NCBI RefSeq assembly: GCF_946887195.1
Contig: NZ_CAMPKE010000002.1
Span: 233,199-297,198, forward strand
Reading direction: 5' to 3'
DNA: 64,000 bases
From: an uncultured Halomonas sp.
Lineage (GTDB): Bacteria > Pseudomonadota > Gammaproteobacteria > Pseudomonadales > Halomonadaceae
A program made the translations under genes and the position numbers. The notes under the pieces are model-generated. The model was not told where the DNA came from. It did no database searches and worked only from the letters and a program-made list of their open reading frames with translations. How positions within the stretch are numbered: the stretch's first letter is position 1; each line of letters starts with the position of its first letter. Of this stretch, positions 1 through 9,109 are shown in pieces.

Positions 1-1
1 G

Positions 2-745
2 CTGGGTTATTTGATAGGCGACCTGCTGGGTATGCTGATAGGGGCGGCATTTGCCTATTGGCTCGCCAAGCGGCTGCTGCGTGCCAGCGTACTGGGCAGG
101 TTGGCCCAGGTGCAGACGCAGTTTCTGGACTCCACCTTTGCGGTCATGGGCTGCGTGTGCAAGGCCGATGGTCAGGTGACACAGGACGAACTGGACGTTT
201 CCAAAAGGCTGTGGGAACGCCTGCGACTGAATGATGAGCAGCGCGAGCGGGCCAAAGCGGCATTTATCCGCGGCAAGTCGCCGGATTTCGATCTTGAAGG
301 AGAGCTGGCGACGGTTCGTCGCATCACCCGTGGTCAGCGCGCTTTGTTGCAGGTGTTTCTGCAGGTGCAGCTTTCGGCGATTGCCGCCGATGGAAAATTG
401 CACCCCGCCGAGCATGACATGTTGCTGCAGGTGGCGCGCGGCCTGGGCTGCTCCGAGGCCGAAGTCCAGCAGATCGAGGCCCTGCTGCGAGGCGGTGCAC
501 AGGCGACGGGAGCCTCTTCCGGCCAATCGCTGGAGGATGCCTATCGGGTGTTGGGTATCGAGCGCGATGCCAGCGATACGGAAATCAAGCGAGCCTACCG
601 GCGCCTGATGAGCCAGAACCACCCCGACAAGCTGGCCGGCAAGGGCTTGCCCGAAAGCATGCGCGAGATGGCCAAGGAGCGTACCAGCGAGATCAGTAGC
701 GCCTACGAACTGATCAAGAAAACGCGCGAGCGGCGCGCCGTCTAG
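2..745 (+). CDS. djlA: DjlA-type co-chaperone (TerB + DnaJ domain), 5' end cut by window
   Basis: Membrane-anchored J-domain co-chaperone that stimulates the ATPase of DnaK at the inner membrane. The reading frame is open to the first base of the window, so the start lies upstream. What is visible begins inside a glycine-rich N-terminal hydrophobic segment (LLGMLIGAAFAYWL), the transmembrane anchor of the family. A TerB-like helical domain follows over roughly residues 35-160, with the FAVMGCVCKADGQV and IAADGKLHPAE repeats. A C-terminal J-domain with the diagnostic HPD tripeptide (SQNHPDKLAGKGLP) ends in ELIKK as in E. coli DjlA. The order anchor-TerB-J and the 244 visible residues fit the family. 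E. coli DjlA is about 271 residues, so only about 25 are missing. The internal TTG near base 11 should not be taken as the true start. Confidence 0.93.
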   Translation: MGYLIGDLLGMLIGAAFAYWLAKRLLRASVLGRLAQVQTQFLDSTFAVMGCVCKADGQVTQDELDVSKRLWERLRLNDEQRERAKAAFIRGKSPDFDLEGELATVRRITRGQRALLQVFLQVQLSAIAADGKLHPAEHDMLLQVARGLGCSEAEVQQIEALLRGGAQATGASSGQSLEDAYRVLGIERDASDTEIKRAYRRLMSQNHPDKLAGKGLPESMREMAKERTSEISSAYELIKKTRERRAV

Positions 746-789
746 GCGCGTCTTCGATAAACGGACTATATCGGCAGGCAAGGATGAAA

Positions 790-819
790 TTATTAGCAAG
801 TTAATTACGTTGCTAATAA
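790..819. promoter_or_regulatory. 30-bp AT-rich palindrome, operator-like, upstream of a small secreted protein gene
   Basis: A perfect 10-bp inverted repeat, TTATTAGCAA (790-799) and TTGCTAATAA (810-819), separated by 10 bp. It lies 44 bp before the proposed start at 863 in otherwise G+C-rich DNA. A 10-10-10 AT-rich dyad is typical of a dimeric repressor or activator site. There is no T-tract, so it is not a terminator. The cognate regulator is not evident in the window. Confidence 0.5.
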
Positions 820-822
820 AAT

Positions 823-862
823 GCTCGGCATCACTCACCAGACACCGATGGAGGTGCCGAGC
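823..862 (+). promoter_or_regulatory. RBS-flanking hairpin abutting the start codon at 863
   Basis: GCTCGGCA (823-830) is the exact reverse complement of TGCCGAGC (855-862), which ends at the base before the ATG at 863. The loop carries the GGAGG Shine-Dalgarno sequence (850-854), directly against the 3' arm. Folding would place the ribosome site next to an 8-bp G+C-rich stem and could restrict initiation. That it regulates translation is inference. Confidence 0.4.
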
Positions 863-1153
863 ATGAAACGCCAGACTACCGTTGCCGCTATTATACTGGC
901 TTCGCTGCCGATCGCCGCTCAGGCCAGTTTTGCCACTGAACAGGCTAAGCAGGTTATTAGCGAGCCGCTAGCACAAGGCGCGCCAAACGTGGCGCAAGTC
1001 GACGACATCGAGGCCCGCGATTACCGCTTCGCCGGCTCGAGTGCGGCATTGGCCGAGACCCAGCGCAATATCATCGCCCTCAGCGATCAGCGCACCGACT
1101 TCCCCGCCGATAACCAGGACGAGGCGCAGATCGGTCACGATGCCGATTGGTAA
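863..1153 (+). CDS. small predicted secreted protein, unknown function
   Basis: A 96-residue protein of no family that I recognise. It begins with a classical signal peptide: MKRQTT, then a hydrophobic stretch VAAIILASLPIAA and a likely cleavage after AQA (before SFATEQ). The mature part, about 75 residues, is acidic and rich in Ala, Asp and Gln. It has no cysteine and no further membrane segment, and ends in HDADW. A soluble periplasmic protein is therefore expected. The ATG at 863 is chosen because GGAGG sits 8 bases upstream and the signal peptide then starts at residue 1. An in-frame ATG at 821 has no ribosome site and would bury the signal. The gene stands alone, preceded by an operator-like palindrome and an initiation-region hairpin and followed by its own terminator, which suggests a separately controlled monocistron. 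Confidence 0.7.
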   Translation: MKRQTTVAAIILASLPIAAQASFATEQAKQVISEPLAQGAPNVAQVDDIEARDYRFAGSSAALAETQRNIIALSDQRTDFPADNQDEAQIGHDADW

Positions 1154-1185
1154 TTGCTGGTCACTGTTTAGAATCACGATAGTTG

Positions 1186-1209
1186 GCCCCACTGGTTGGG
1201 GCTTTTTTT
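1186..1209 (+). terminator. intrinsic terminator of the small secreted protein gene
   Basis: GCCCCA (1186-1191) pairs with TGGGGC (1197-1202) around a 5-base loop and is followed directly by seven T residues (1203-1209). It begins 33 bases after the stop codon. Confidence 0.85.
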
Positions 1210-1296
1210 ATGTTGGCGGGATCGTGACATTCACGATGGGACTCGCCGTGCCGGGCCGGCTACACTGCATGAATTATTTCACGCCCGGAGCCCGCG

Positions 1297-1950
1297 ATGA
1301 TCACGCTGTATTCCTACCCCAATACCCGCTCGCTGCGAGCCGCCTGGACGCTCGAGGAACTCGAGCTCGACTACACCTGCCAACATGTCGATCTGCGCGA
1401 AGGCGCCAATTTGAGCGCCGAGCATCTGGCGCGCCATCCCGACGGTAAGCTGCCGGCGCTCAGTGATGGTGAACTGGTGCTGTTCGAGTCGGCGGCGATC
1501 TGCCGCTACCTGGCCGAACGCTATGCCGAGGGCCGCTTGCTGCCGAGCGATGCGGCAAACCGCGTGCGGCTCGATCAGTGGCTGTTCTTCATCATCGGCG
1601 AGCTGGAGCAGCCGCTATGGACGCAAGCCAAGCATAAGTTCGCCCTGCCTCAGGAGCGTCGCGTGCCGGCGGTACTACCCACTGCGGCCTGGGAATTTCA
1701 GCGCGCGCTTGCGGCTTTGCAGCGCGGCTTCGATGGTCAGGATTGGCTGCTCGGCAGCGATTTCACGGTGGCGGATATCCTGCTTGGCCATACCCTGAAT
1801 TGGGCGCAGGCGTTCAAGCAGCCGTTGCCAGCGGCACTGGAAGCCTATCGCCAGCGCTGTAACGAGCGCCCGGCGATGGTTCGGGCGAGAGCGCGCGAGC
1901 AGGCGGCGGCGGACACCGCTACCGGCACCCCCGCAACACCTCAGGCCTGA
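1297..1950 (+). CDS. glutathione S-transferase family protein
   Basis: Cytosolic transferase-fold protein of 217 residues, the usual GST length. The N-terminal thioredoxin-like domain (about residues 1-80) carries the cis-proline region GKLPALSDGE and the glutathione gamma-glutamyl-binding FESAAICRYLAERY motif. The helical C-terminal domain contains the conserved DWLLGSDFTVADILLGHTL segment, where the N-capping box FTVADI is typical. A serine (S5 or S11) near the N terminus could be the catalytic residue, but bacterial GST subfamilies vary and the substrate cannot be told from sequence. It probably takes part in detoxification or stress chemistry. The gene is monocistronic and converges on the hemolysin III-family gene, overlapping its 3' end by 10 bases (the two stop codons lie inside the shared segment). 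Confidence 0.88.
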   Translation: MITLYSYPNTRSLRAAWTLEELELDYTCQHVDLREGANLSAEHLARHPDGKLPALSDGELVLFESAAICRYLAERYAEGRLLPSDAANRVRLDQWLFFIIGELEQPLWTQAKHKFALPQERRVPAVLPTAAWEFQRALAALQRGFDGQDWLLGSDFTVADILLGHTLNWAQAFKQPLPAALEAYRQRCNERPAMVRARAREQAAADTATGTPATPQA

Positions 1951-2648
1951 AAGGGCAGCACCGCGGTGTATACGGCGAAATAGTGGCAAACGCTGCCGCC
2001 GAGCACGAACAGATGCCAGATGGCGTGATGGTAGGGAATCGCACGGATCGCGTAGAACAGCACGCCGACCGTATAGGTGATGCCGCCGGCGACCAGCAGC
2101 GCAATGCTGGTATTCGAAAGGTGCGCGCCCATTTCGCTGGCGGCGATCACGATCAGCCAGCCCATGGTCAAGTAGACCGTTACACGCAGCACACCGAAGC
2201 GATGCGGCCAGATCAGCTTCAGGGCGATGCCGCCGAGCGCTAGCCCCCAGATCACCGCGAACAGCGCCCAGCCTAACGGCCCACGCAGGTTGACGAGGAG
2301 AAAGGGCGTATACGTGCCGGCGATCAATCCATAAATGGCGCAGTGATCGAGCACCTTGAAGGCGCGTTTGAGGCGTGGATGGCGGGCGCCATGGTAAAGC
2401 ATCGAGGCGGTGTACAGCAGCACCAGGCTGGTGCCGTACAAGCTCACGCCGACGATCTTCCAGGGGTCGACATCGGCGGCCAGGCTGGCCAGAACGATCA
2501 ATACCGTCATGCCGGCCAGACTGAGAGCCGCGCCGATACCATGGCTGATGCTGTGCAGCCACTCTTCGAGGCGCGTGTAATCGAGTTCGGCGATGGGCTT
2601 GGGGGTGAACGACGTTTTCGGTGCGGCTCTGCTCTCGGGCTCGGGCAT
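1941..2648 (-). CDS. hemolysin III / PAQR-family membrane protein (YqfA-like)
   Basis: Integral inner-membrane protein, 235 residues, with seven predicted hydrophobic segments. It belongs to the HlyIII/PAQR superfamily, whose members are putative metal-dependent hydrolases or receptors; the bacterial function is unsettled. Family marks are SISHGIGAALSLAG (conserved His near the first helix), SMLYHGARHPRLKRAFKVLDHCAIYGLIAGTY (YHG plus DH motifs) and the C-terminal PYHHAIWHLFVLGGS with its two histidines. The retained Ser, Asp and His residues are the usual zinc-site positions. The start at 2648 is preceded by GGAGGG 7 bases upstream. The extra upstream residues possible in the same frame have no ribosome site. 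A hydrophilic N-terminal tail of about 27 residues precedes the first membrane helix. Confidence 0.88.
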   Translation of the reverse strand: MPEPESRAAPKTSFTPKPIAELDYTRLEEWLHSISHGIGAALSLAGMTVLIVLASLAADVDPWKIVGVSLYGTSLVLLYTASMLYHGARHPRLKRAFKVLDHCAIYGLIAGTYTPFLLVNLRGPLGWALFAVIWGLALGGIALKLIWPHRFGVLRVTVYLTMGWLIVIAASEMGAHLSNTSIALLVAGGITYTVGVLFYAIRAIPYHHAIWHLFVLGGSVCHYFAVYTAVLPFQA

Positions 2649-2742
2649 CGGTAGCCCTCCACGCGTGCGACAAAACGGTTTTCCTATTGACGCCAAAAGC
2701 GCTCGAGAGGTTCACCGCGCCGACGCGACCGATTCCAAGAGC

Positions 2743-3378
2743 CTAAGAGCGACGTTCGATATCCACATCGCTGGCATGCGTGAAATCGTCCAGTGCCATC
2801 ATATGGCCGAGCTTGCCGGCCTTGGTCGACAGATAGTGCTCATTGTGCGGATTGAGCCCGGTGGTCAGCGCCAGACGCTCGGCGATGGCCACGCCGTCAC
2901 GGGTCAAGGCCTCGACCTTACGAGGGTTGTTGGTCATCAGTTTGAGCGACGCGACGCCCAAATGCCCGAGCATCGGCACGCACAGGTCGTAACGCCGCAG
3001 GTCGGCAGCGAAGCCCAGGCGCTCGTTGGCCTCGACGGTATCGAACCCATCGTCCTGCAAATGATAAGCGCGGATCTTGTTGAGCAGGCCGATGCCACGC
3101 CCCTCCTGGCGTAGATAAAGCAGCACGCCGCGGCCCTCGTCGGCGATGCGCTTGAGCGCTTCCTGGAGCTGGTAGCCGCAGTCGCAGCGCATCGAGAACA
3201 GCGCATCGCCGGTCAGGCATTCCGAATGCACGCGGCCCAGTACCGGCTCGGGGGTCGTCACGTCGCCGAGCGTCAGGGCGATGTGGTCCTTGCCGGTGGC
3301 GTCGTCCTCGAAGCCATGCATGGTGAAGGTGGCCCACGGCGTGGGCAGCTTGGAAGCGGCGATGAAGCGGATCGTCAC
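2743..3378 (-). CDS. ribA: GTP cyclohydrolase II
   Basis: Cytosolic zinc enzyme that opens GTP to 2,5-diamino-6-ribosylamino-pyrimidinone 5'-phosphate, formate and pyrophosphate. This is the first step of riboflavin synthesis. The protein of 211 residues compares with 196 in E. coli and is stand-alone, without a RibB domain. The zinc ligands are visible as C54, C65 and C67 in [32 protein letters not shown] is the catalytic and GTP-binding signature, and [10 protein letters not shown] and LMTNNPRKV are also conserved. A GTG start at 3378 is chosen: GAGG lies 6 bases upstream and the next residues [14 protein letters not shown] align with the E. coli N terminus. Longer in-frame starts would run into the palindromic repeat element upstream. 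No FMN riboswitch is visible. Confidence 0.95.
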   Translation of the reverse strand: MTIRFIAASKLPTPWATFTMHGFEDDATGKDHIALTLGDVTTPEPVLGRVHSECLTGDALFSMRCDCGYQLQEALKRIADEGRGVLLYLRQEGRGIGLLNKIRAYHLQDDGFDTVEANERLGFAADLRRYDLCVPMLGHLGVASLKLMTNNPRKVEALTRDGVAIAERLALTTGLNPHNEHYLSTKAGKLGHMMALDDFTHASDVDIERRS

Positions 3379-3406
3379 GATGAACCTCGAGCTTCGATGA
3401 GGCCTA

Positions 3407-3545
3407 GACTCTGTCTGAAAACTGTCTGCGCTCAACCATACGGCGTTAAAAATCGGCTCAAAATACTCATTTACTTCAGTAAACTCCGTCTTTTCGCCGA
3501 TTTTTGCCTTGTCTGATTATCGCTCGTCAACTTTCGGAAAGAGTC
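3407..3545. repeat. MITE-like palindromic intergenic element
   Basis: The 139-bp segment between divergent ribA and hemE has nested inverted repeats. The outer ends are imperfect terminal repeats starting GACTCT (3407-3412) and ending AGAGTC (3540-3545), with similarity continuing for about 25-30 bases inward. Inside, AAAAATCGGC (3448-3457) exactly mirrors GCCGATTTTT (3496-3505). At the centre TTTAC (3470-3474) pairs with GTAAA (3479-3483) around TTCA. The whole would fold as one long hairpin. From memory, near-identical sequences with this core recur between genes in Halomonas and related genomes. I see only one copy here. Confidence 0.65.
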
Positions 3546-3630
3546 CGGACCCAGAGAAAAGAGTCGCATTATAACAGGCGGGCGATGCCATCCGTTACAA
3601 TGGCGGTAAATTCGCCAAGTGACGAGCCCA

Positions 3631-4695
3631 ATGGAACTCGACAACGACCGCTTTCTCCGCGCCCTGGCCCGCCAGCCGGTGGATCGCACCCCGGTGTGGA
3701 TGATGCGCCAGGCGGGGCGCTACCTGCCGGAGTACCGCGAGGTGCGTGGCCTGGCCGGCAGCTTCATGAATTTGTGCCAGGATGCCGCGCGCGCCTGCGA
3801 AGTCACCCTGCAGCCGCTGGAGCGCTATCCGCTGGATGCCGCCATCCTGTTCTCCGATATCCTGACCATCCCAGACGCCATGGGGCTGGGGCTCTATTTC
3901 GAGACCGGCGAGGGCCCCAAGTTCCGAAAGCCGGTGCGCACGGCCGAGCAGGTCGCCGCGCTGAGCCTGCCCGACGCCGAGCGCGATCTCGGCTATGTAA
4001 TGAACGCGGTGCGCACCATTCGTGGCGAGCTGAATGGCCGGGTGCCGCTGATCGGCTTTTCCGGCAGCCCCTGGACGCTGGCGACCTATATGGTCGAGGG
4101 TGCATCGAGCAAGGATTTCCGCCACGTCAAGGCAATGCTCTATGACGATCCTGAATCCCTGCACCGGCTGCTCGGCCTGCTGGCCCAGGCGGTGACCGAC
4201 TATCTCAACGCGCAGATTCGCGCCGGCGCCCAGGCGGTGCAGATCTTCGATACCTGGGGCGGGGTGCTGTCGACGCCGGCGTATCGCGAGTTCTCGCTGC
4301 GCTACATGGAGCGGATCATTGATGGGCTGATTCGCGAACATGAGGGGCGCCGGGTGCCGGTGATCCTGTTCACCAAGAACGGCGGGCAATGGCTCGAGGA
4401 CATCGCCGCCGCCGGCAGCGATGCCGTGGGTCTGGATTGGACCACGGAGCTTGCCGATGCCCGTGCGCGGGTCGGTCATCGCGTGGCGCTGCAGGGCAAT
4501 CTCGACCCCAACGTGCTGTTCGCCAAGCCGGCGGCGATCCGCGCCGAGGTGGCGCGCGTGCTAGCCAGCTACGGCGCCGGGCCGGGGCATGTCTTCAACC
4601 TCGGTCACGGCATCAGCCAGTTCACCGACCCCGCGCATGTCACCGCCTTCATGGAGGCGCTGCATGAGTTGAGCCCGGCTTATCACCGAGGCTGA
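3631..4695 (+). CDS. hemE: uroporphyrinogen decarboxylase
   Basis: Cytosolic enzyme that removes the four acetate carboxyls of uroporphyrinogen III to give coproporphyrinogen III in haem synthesis. From the ATG at 3631 the protein is 354 residues, the same as E. coli HemE, and starts [12 protein letters not shown] as the family does. A GTG at 3619 would add four residues and lacks a better ribosome site. The signature [16 protein letters not shown] supplies the substrate-binding arginines. The second signature is [17 protein letters not shown], and the invariant Asp lies in [35 protein letters not shown] near the end is also conserved. The gene is transcribed alone. It sits divergently from ribA, across the palindromic repeat element. 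Confidence 0.97.
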   Translation: MELDNDRFLRALARQPVDRTPVWMMRQAGRYLPEYREVRGLAGSFMNLCQDAARACEVTLQPLERYPLDAAILFSDILTIPDAMGLGLYFETGEGPKFRKPVRTAEQVAALSLPDAERDLGYVMNAVRTIRGELNGRVPLIGFSGSPWTLATYMVEGASSKDFRHVKAMLYDDPESLHRLLGLLAQAVTDYLNAQIRAGAQAVQIFDTWGGVLSTPAYREFSLRYMERIIDGLIREHEGRRVPVILFTKNGGQWLEDIAAAGSDAVGLDWTTELADARARVGHRVALQGNLDPNVLFAKPAAIRAEVARVLASYGAGPGHVFNLGHGISQFTDPAHVTAFMEALHELSPAYHRG

Positions 4696-4885
4696 TCGCC
4701 AATGCGACGGTGCGATGAGTTTCCATAAATAACCCTAGGCTTCTTCCGGGCCATGGCCGGCGTGTGCTACCAGCTAGCGTTGAAGTAAGGTTTTTTACCG
4801 GCCTTAACGGGTGGGCAATGGTTTTTGCTACTGTCTGGTTACGTGCCACGAGCATGAAGACCATACCCAAACCTAGGGGATTTGT

Positions 4886-5920
4886 ATGTTGAACAACAAC
4901 AAGAAGTCGCTTCTGTTGTCCGCCACCGTCGCGCTGGCCGCCATGATGGCGAGCGGGGCGCAGGCCGCCGAGACACTCGATGCCGTCAAGGCGCAGGGCA
5001 TGCTGAAATGCGGTGTGAGCACCGGTCTGCCTGGCTTCTCCGCCCCCGATGAAAACGGCAACTGGCAAGGCCTCGATGTCGATGTCTGTCGTGGCGTCGC
5101 CGCGGCGATCTTCAACGATCCCAGCAAGGTGCAGTTCGTACCGTTGAATGCCAAGGAGCGCTTCACCGCGCTGCAGTCCGGTGAAATCGACATGCTGTCG
5201 CGCAACACCACCTGGACCTCGTCGCGCGATACCGCGCTGGGTCTGAACTTCACCGGCGTGACCTATTACGACGGTATCGGCTTCATGGTCGACAAGAGCC
5301 TGGGCCTCGACAGTGCCACGCAACTGGGTGGCGCCTCCATTTGCGTGCAGTCGGGCACCACGACCGAGCTCAACGTCGCCGACTACTTCCGTGCCAACGA
5401 CATGGCCTTCGAGCCGGTGGTATTCGATACCTCCGACCAGACGGTACGTGGCTTCGAGGCTGGACGCTGCGATGTGCTGACTTCCGATACCTCACAGCTT
5501 TACTCGCTGCGCATCAAGCTCTCCGATCCATCGAGCGCCGAAGTCTTGCCGGAAGTCATCTCCAAGGAGCCGCTGGGTCCGGTGGTCCGCCAGGGCGATG
5601 AGCAGTGGTTCGATATCGTCAAGTGGACCCTGTTCGCCATGTTCAACGCCGAAGAACTGGGCGTGACTAGCGAGAACGTCGACGACATGAAGGCCAACCC
5701 GCCGAATCCGAAAGTGGCGCGTCTGCTGGGCGTGAACTCCGATTTCGGCGAGTCGATGGGCCTCTCCTCGGATTGGGCCTACAACATCATCAAGCAGGTG
5801 GGCAACTACGAGGAAGTCTTCGCCAGAAACGTAGGCATGGACTCCGCTCTCGAGATCGAGCGTGGCCTCAACGCCCTTTGGGTCGATGGTGGCCTTCACT
5901 ACGGCATGCCCGTTCGCTAA
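4886..5920 (+). CDS. aapJ: general L-amino acid ABC transporter, periplasmic binding protein
   Basis: Periplasmic solute-binding protein of a polar amino acid ABC importer, 344 residues. The signal peptide is MLNNNKKSLLLSATVALAAMMASGAQA, cleaved before AETLD. The mature protein has the SBP family 3 fold with the AapJ-type features LKCGVSTGLPGFSAPDENGNWQGLDVDVCR and RFTALQSGEIDMLSRNTTWTSSRD. The long C-terminal half (VGNYEEVFARNVG, ERGLNALWVDGGLHYGMPVR) distinguishes AapJ/BztA from the shorter HisJ/GlnH types. The related Rhizobium Aap system takes up a broad range of L-amino acids. The start has GGGG 8 bases upstream. It leads the aapJQMP operon and is separated from aapQ by a hairpin that could leave the binding protein in excess. 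Confidence 0.93.
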   Translation: MLNNNKKSLLLSATVALAAMMASGAQAAETLDAVKAQGMLKCGVSTGLPGFSAPDENGNWQGLDVDVCRGVAAAIFNDPSKVQFVPLNAKERFTALQSGEIDMLSRNTTWTSSRDTALGLNFTGVTYYDGIGFMVDKSLGLDSATQLGGASICVQSGTTTELNVADYFRANDMAFEPVVFDTSDQTVRGFEAGRCDVLTSDTSQLYSLRIKLSDPSSAEVLPEVISKEPLGPVVRQGDEQWFDIVKWTLFAMFNAEELGVTSENVDDMKANPPNPKVARLLGVNSDFGESMGLSSDWAYNIIKQVGNYEEVFARNVGMDSALEIERGLNALWVDGGLHYGMPVR

Positions 5921-5932
5921 GCACTCCACTGG

Positions 5933-5962
5933 GCACCGTTCGGGCTTGCGCCCGGGCGGTGC
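5933..5962 (+). promoter_or_regulatory. intercistronic hairpin aapJ/aapQ
   Basis: GCACCG (5933-5938) pairs with CGGTGC (5957-5962), and CGGGC (5941-5945) pairs with GCCCG (5950-5954) around a TTGC loop, with a 2-base internal bulge on each side. A short TTCTTC follows but no full T-tract. Such a stem after a binding-protein gene can block 3' exonuclease decay or act as a partial terminator. Confidence 0.6.
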
Positions 5963-5996
5963 TTCTTCATGTCATCGCTAGTGGAGACGCCCTTCC

Positions 5997-7187
5997 ATGG
6001 CAAGACCCTCGACGCCTCCTCCCGGAAGGCAAAAACCGCCGTTCTGGCGTGACCCCGCCAAGCGTGCGCTATTTTTCCAGGCCGTGCTGTTGCTCGCCGT
6101 TTTCGGCTCGATCGGGGCGATCGTCAACAATACGTTGAACAACATGCAGGCGATGGGGATCAGCACCGGCTTCGGCTTCCTCGATGACCGGGCCGGTTTC
6201 GGCATCATTCAGAGCCTGATCGATTACAGCCCCGCCAGCTCCTACGGGCGCACATTCATAGTGGGCCTGCTCAATACCTTGCTGGTTTCCGCGCTAGGTG
6301 TCGTGGCCGCGACCATTCTCGGTTTCCTGATCGGTATCGCGCGGCTGTCGCCAAACTGGCTGCTGGCTCGGCTGGCCAGCGTTTATATCGAGACGTTTCG
6401 TAATATTCCGCTGCTGTTGCAGATTTTCTTCTGGTATTTCGCGGTGCTGCGAGCACTGCCCTCGCCGCGTGAGAGCATTAGCCTGGGCGAGGCGATATTC
6501 CTCAACGTGCGCGGGCTGGTGATTCCCGAGCCGATGGTCCAGCCTGGCCTGATCTGGACTCAGATAGCCGTGGTGATCGCGATCATCATCAGTGTCGTGT
6601 TGTTGCGCTGGAACCGCAAGCGTCAGAACGCGACGGGCGAGCGGGTGCCTGCCGGTTGGATCAGTCTTGGCCTGATCGTTGGGTTACCGCTACTGACCTT
6701 CCTGATCAGTGGCAGGCCATTGACCTGGGCGCTGCCCGAGCTTCAGGGCTTCAACTTCAAGGGTGGCATCACCGTCATCCCCGAGTTCATGGCGCTATGG
6801 CTGGCGCTGTCGATCTATACGGCGGCCTTCATCGCCGAAATCGTACGCTCGGGCATTCAGGCCATTTCCCATGGCCAGACCGAGGCGGCACGGGCACTGT
6901 CGTTATCCAATGGCTTTACCCTGCGTCTGGTGGTGATTCCCCAGGCCCTGCGCGTGATCATCCCGCCATTGACCAGCCAATACCTCAACCTGATCAAGAA
7001 CTCGTCGCTCGCCACTGCCATCGGTTATCCCGATCTGGTCGCGGTATTCGCCGGCACCACACTCAATCAGACCGGCCAGGCCGTCGAGGTCATCATGATG
7101 ACCATGGCCGTCTACTTGACCATCAGCCTGCTGGTTTCGATGTTCATGAACTGGTTCAACGCCCGCGTGGCATTGGTGGAGCGATAG
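5997..7187 (+). CDS. aapQ: general L-amino acid ABC transporter, permease AapQ
   Basis: Inner-membrane permease, 396 residues. It is longer than HisM/HisQ-type permeases because AapQ/BztB proteins have an extra periplasmic domain. About eight hydrophobic segments are visible. The first follows a basic N terminus (KRALFFQAVLLLAVFGSIGAIV). The family marker LNNMQAMGISTGFGFLDDRAGF comes early. The paired-permease core carries YVETFRNIPLLLQIFF-like sequence (YIETFRNIPLLLQIFFWYF) and the EAA loop EIVRSGIQAISHGQTEAARAL, which contacts the ATPase. The C-terminal part (SLLVSMFMNWFNARVAL) is typical. The start has GGAG about 10 bases upstream. The gene is followed after one base by aapM, so translation is likely coupled. 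Confidence 0.93.
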   Translation: MARPSTPPPGRQKPPFWRDPAKRALFFQAVLLLAVFGSIGAIVNNTLNNMQAMGISTGFGFLDDRAGFGIIQSLIDYSPASSYGRTFIVGLLNTLLVSALGVVAATILGFLIGIARLSPNWLLARLASVYIETFRNIPLLLQIFFWYFAVLRALPSPRESISLGEAIFLNVRGLVIPEPMVQPGLIWTQIAVVIAIIISVVLLRWNRKRQNATGERVPAGWISLGLIVGLPLLTFLISGRPLTWALPELQGFNFKGGITVIPEFMALWLALSIYTAAFIAEIVRSGIQAISHGQTEAARALSLSNGFTLRLVVIPQALRVIIPPLTSQYLNLIKNSSLATAIGYPDLVAVFAGTTLNQTGQAVEVIMMTMAVYLTISLLVSMFMNWFNARVALVER

Positions 7188-7188
7188 G

Positions 7189-8298
7189 GTGAACGACATG
7201 ACAAACGAAAAGACGTTGGTCTCCGCTCGCGCCGCCCCAAACCGCAGCGTGGGCCCGGTGGCCTGGTTACGTAGCAATCTGTTCAATGGTCCGATCAGCA
7301 GTCTCTTCACGCTGCTGGCCGTTTGGGCGCTGGTTGCCGGTTTGACGCCGGTGTTCGAGTGGGCCGTAATCAATGCCGACTGGCTTGGCGAAACCCGCGA
7401 GGCGTGCGATTCCGGTGGCGCCTGCTGGGTTTTCATCAACGCGCGCTTCGAGCAATTCATCTACGGCTTCTACCCGGATGCCCTGCATTGGCGCGTCGAC
7501 CTGACCTTCGTGCTGTTTGCGGTATTGATCGCCTGGCTGGCGATTCCTCGTTTGCCGGCCAAGCCATGGGCGGCGGTCATCACCCTGCTGGTATTCCCCA
7601 TAGTGGCCTTTTGCCTGCTCCACGGCGGCGTCTTCGGCCTGAAGGCAGTGCCCACCTACGAGTGGGGCGGGCTGATGCTGACGCTGGTGCTGGCGGTCGT
7701 GGGTATCGTCGGCGCCTTGCCGATCGGCGTGATGCTGGCGCTGGGACGGCGCTCCAAGATGCCGATCATCAAGAGCTTCTGCGTGATCTTCATCGAGTTC
7801 TGGCGTGGCGTTCCGTTGATCACCGTGCTGTTCATGGCCTCGGTGATGTTGCCGCTGTTCGTGCCTGCCGAAATCAATCTGGACAAGCTGGTACGCGCGC
7901 TGATCGGGATCACGCTGTTCCAGAGCGCCTACATTGCCGAGGTGGTGCGCGGCGGGCTGCAAGCGATTCCCCGCGGGCAATCCGAGGCGGCCGCGGCTTT
8001 GGGATTGGGCTATTGGAAGCGGACCGGACTGATCGTGCTGCCCCAGGCGCTGAAAATGATGATCCCGGGCATCGTCAATACCTTCATCGCGCTGTTCAAG
8101 GATACCTCGCTGGTGCTGATCATCGGTCTGTTCGATCTGCTGGCCATCGTTCAGGCGTCATTGGCCGACCCCGACTGGCTGGGCTATGCCATCGAGGGCT
8201 ACGTTTTCGCGGCGCTGGTGTTCTGGATATTCTGCTTCAGCATGTCGCGCTACAGTCAGTATCTCGAACGCAGGCTCAATACCGGTCATAAGCGCTGA
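7189..8298 (+). CDS. aapM: general L-amino acid ABC transporter, permease AapM
   Basis: Second inner-membrane permease of the Aap importer, 369 residues. The hydrophilic N terminus is followed by a first helix (GPISSLFTLLAVWALVAGL), then a periplasmic segment with CDSGGACWVFINARFEQFIYGFYP, a diagnostic AapM stretch. The C-terminal half has the amino acid permease fold, with FIEFWRGVPLITVLFMASVMLPLF and the EAA loop EVVRGGLQAIPRGQSEAAAALGL. The frame opens with GTG at 7189, one base after the aapQ stop. An ATG three codons later (7198) with GGGTG upstream is an equally good start, so the N terminus is uncertain by three residues. Heterodimer formation with AapQ is the family norm. Confidence 0.93.
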   Translation: MNDMTNEKTLVSARAAPNRSVGPVAWLRSNLFNGPISSLFTLLAVWALVAGLTPVFEWAVINADWLGETREACDSGGACWVFINARFEQFIYGFYPDALHWRVDLTFVLFAVLIAWLAIPRLPAKPWAAVITLLVFPIVAFCLLHGGVFGLKAVPTYEWGGLMLTLVLAVVGIVGALPIGVMLALGRRSKMPIIKSFCVIFIEFWRGVPLITVLFMASVMLPLFVPAEINLDKLVRALIGITLFQSAYIAEVVRGGLQAIPRGQSEAAAALGLGYWKRTGLIVLPQALKMMIPGIVNTFIALFKDTSLVLIIGLFDLLAIVQASLADPDWLGYAIEGYVFAALVFWIFCFSMSRYSQYLERRLNTGHKR

Positions 8299-8329
8299 CG
8301 CTTGGGTTCGTTAACAAGGACAATGCAAA

Positions 8330-9097
<768 letters not shown>

Positions 9098-9109
9098 GCG
9101 GCCTCCGAG

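Noticed and set aside
1675..2715. A 346-codon minus-strand frame across the GST and hemolysin III genes
   Set aside because: It overlaps both recognisable genes in other frames; its translation is Arg/Ala-rich without any known motif.
3379..3618. Possible FMN riboswitch upstream of ribA
   Set aside because: The gap is mostly the palindromic repeat; no RFN-element conserved segments are seen.
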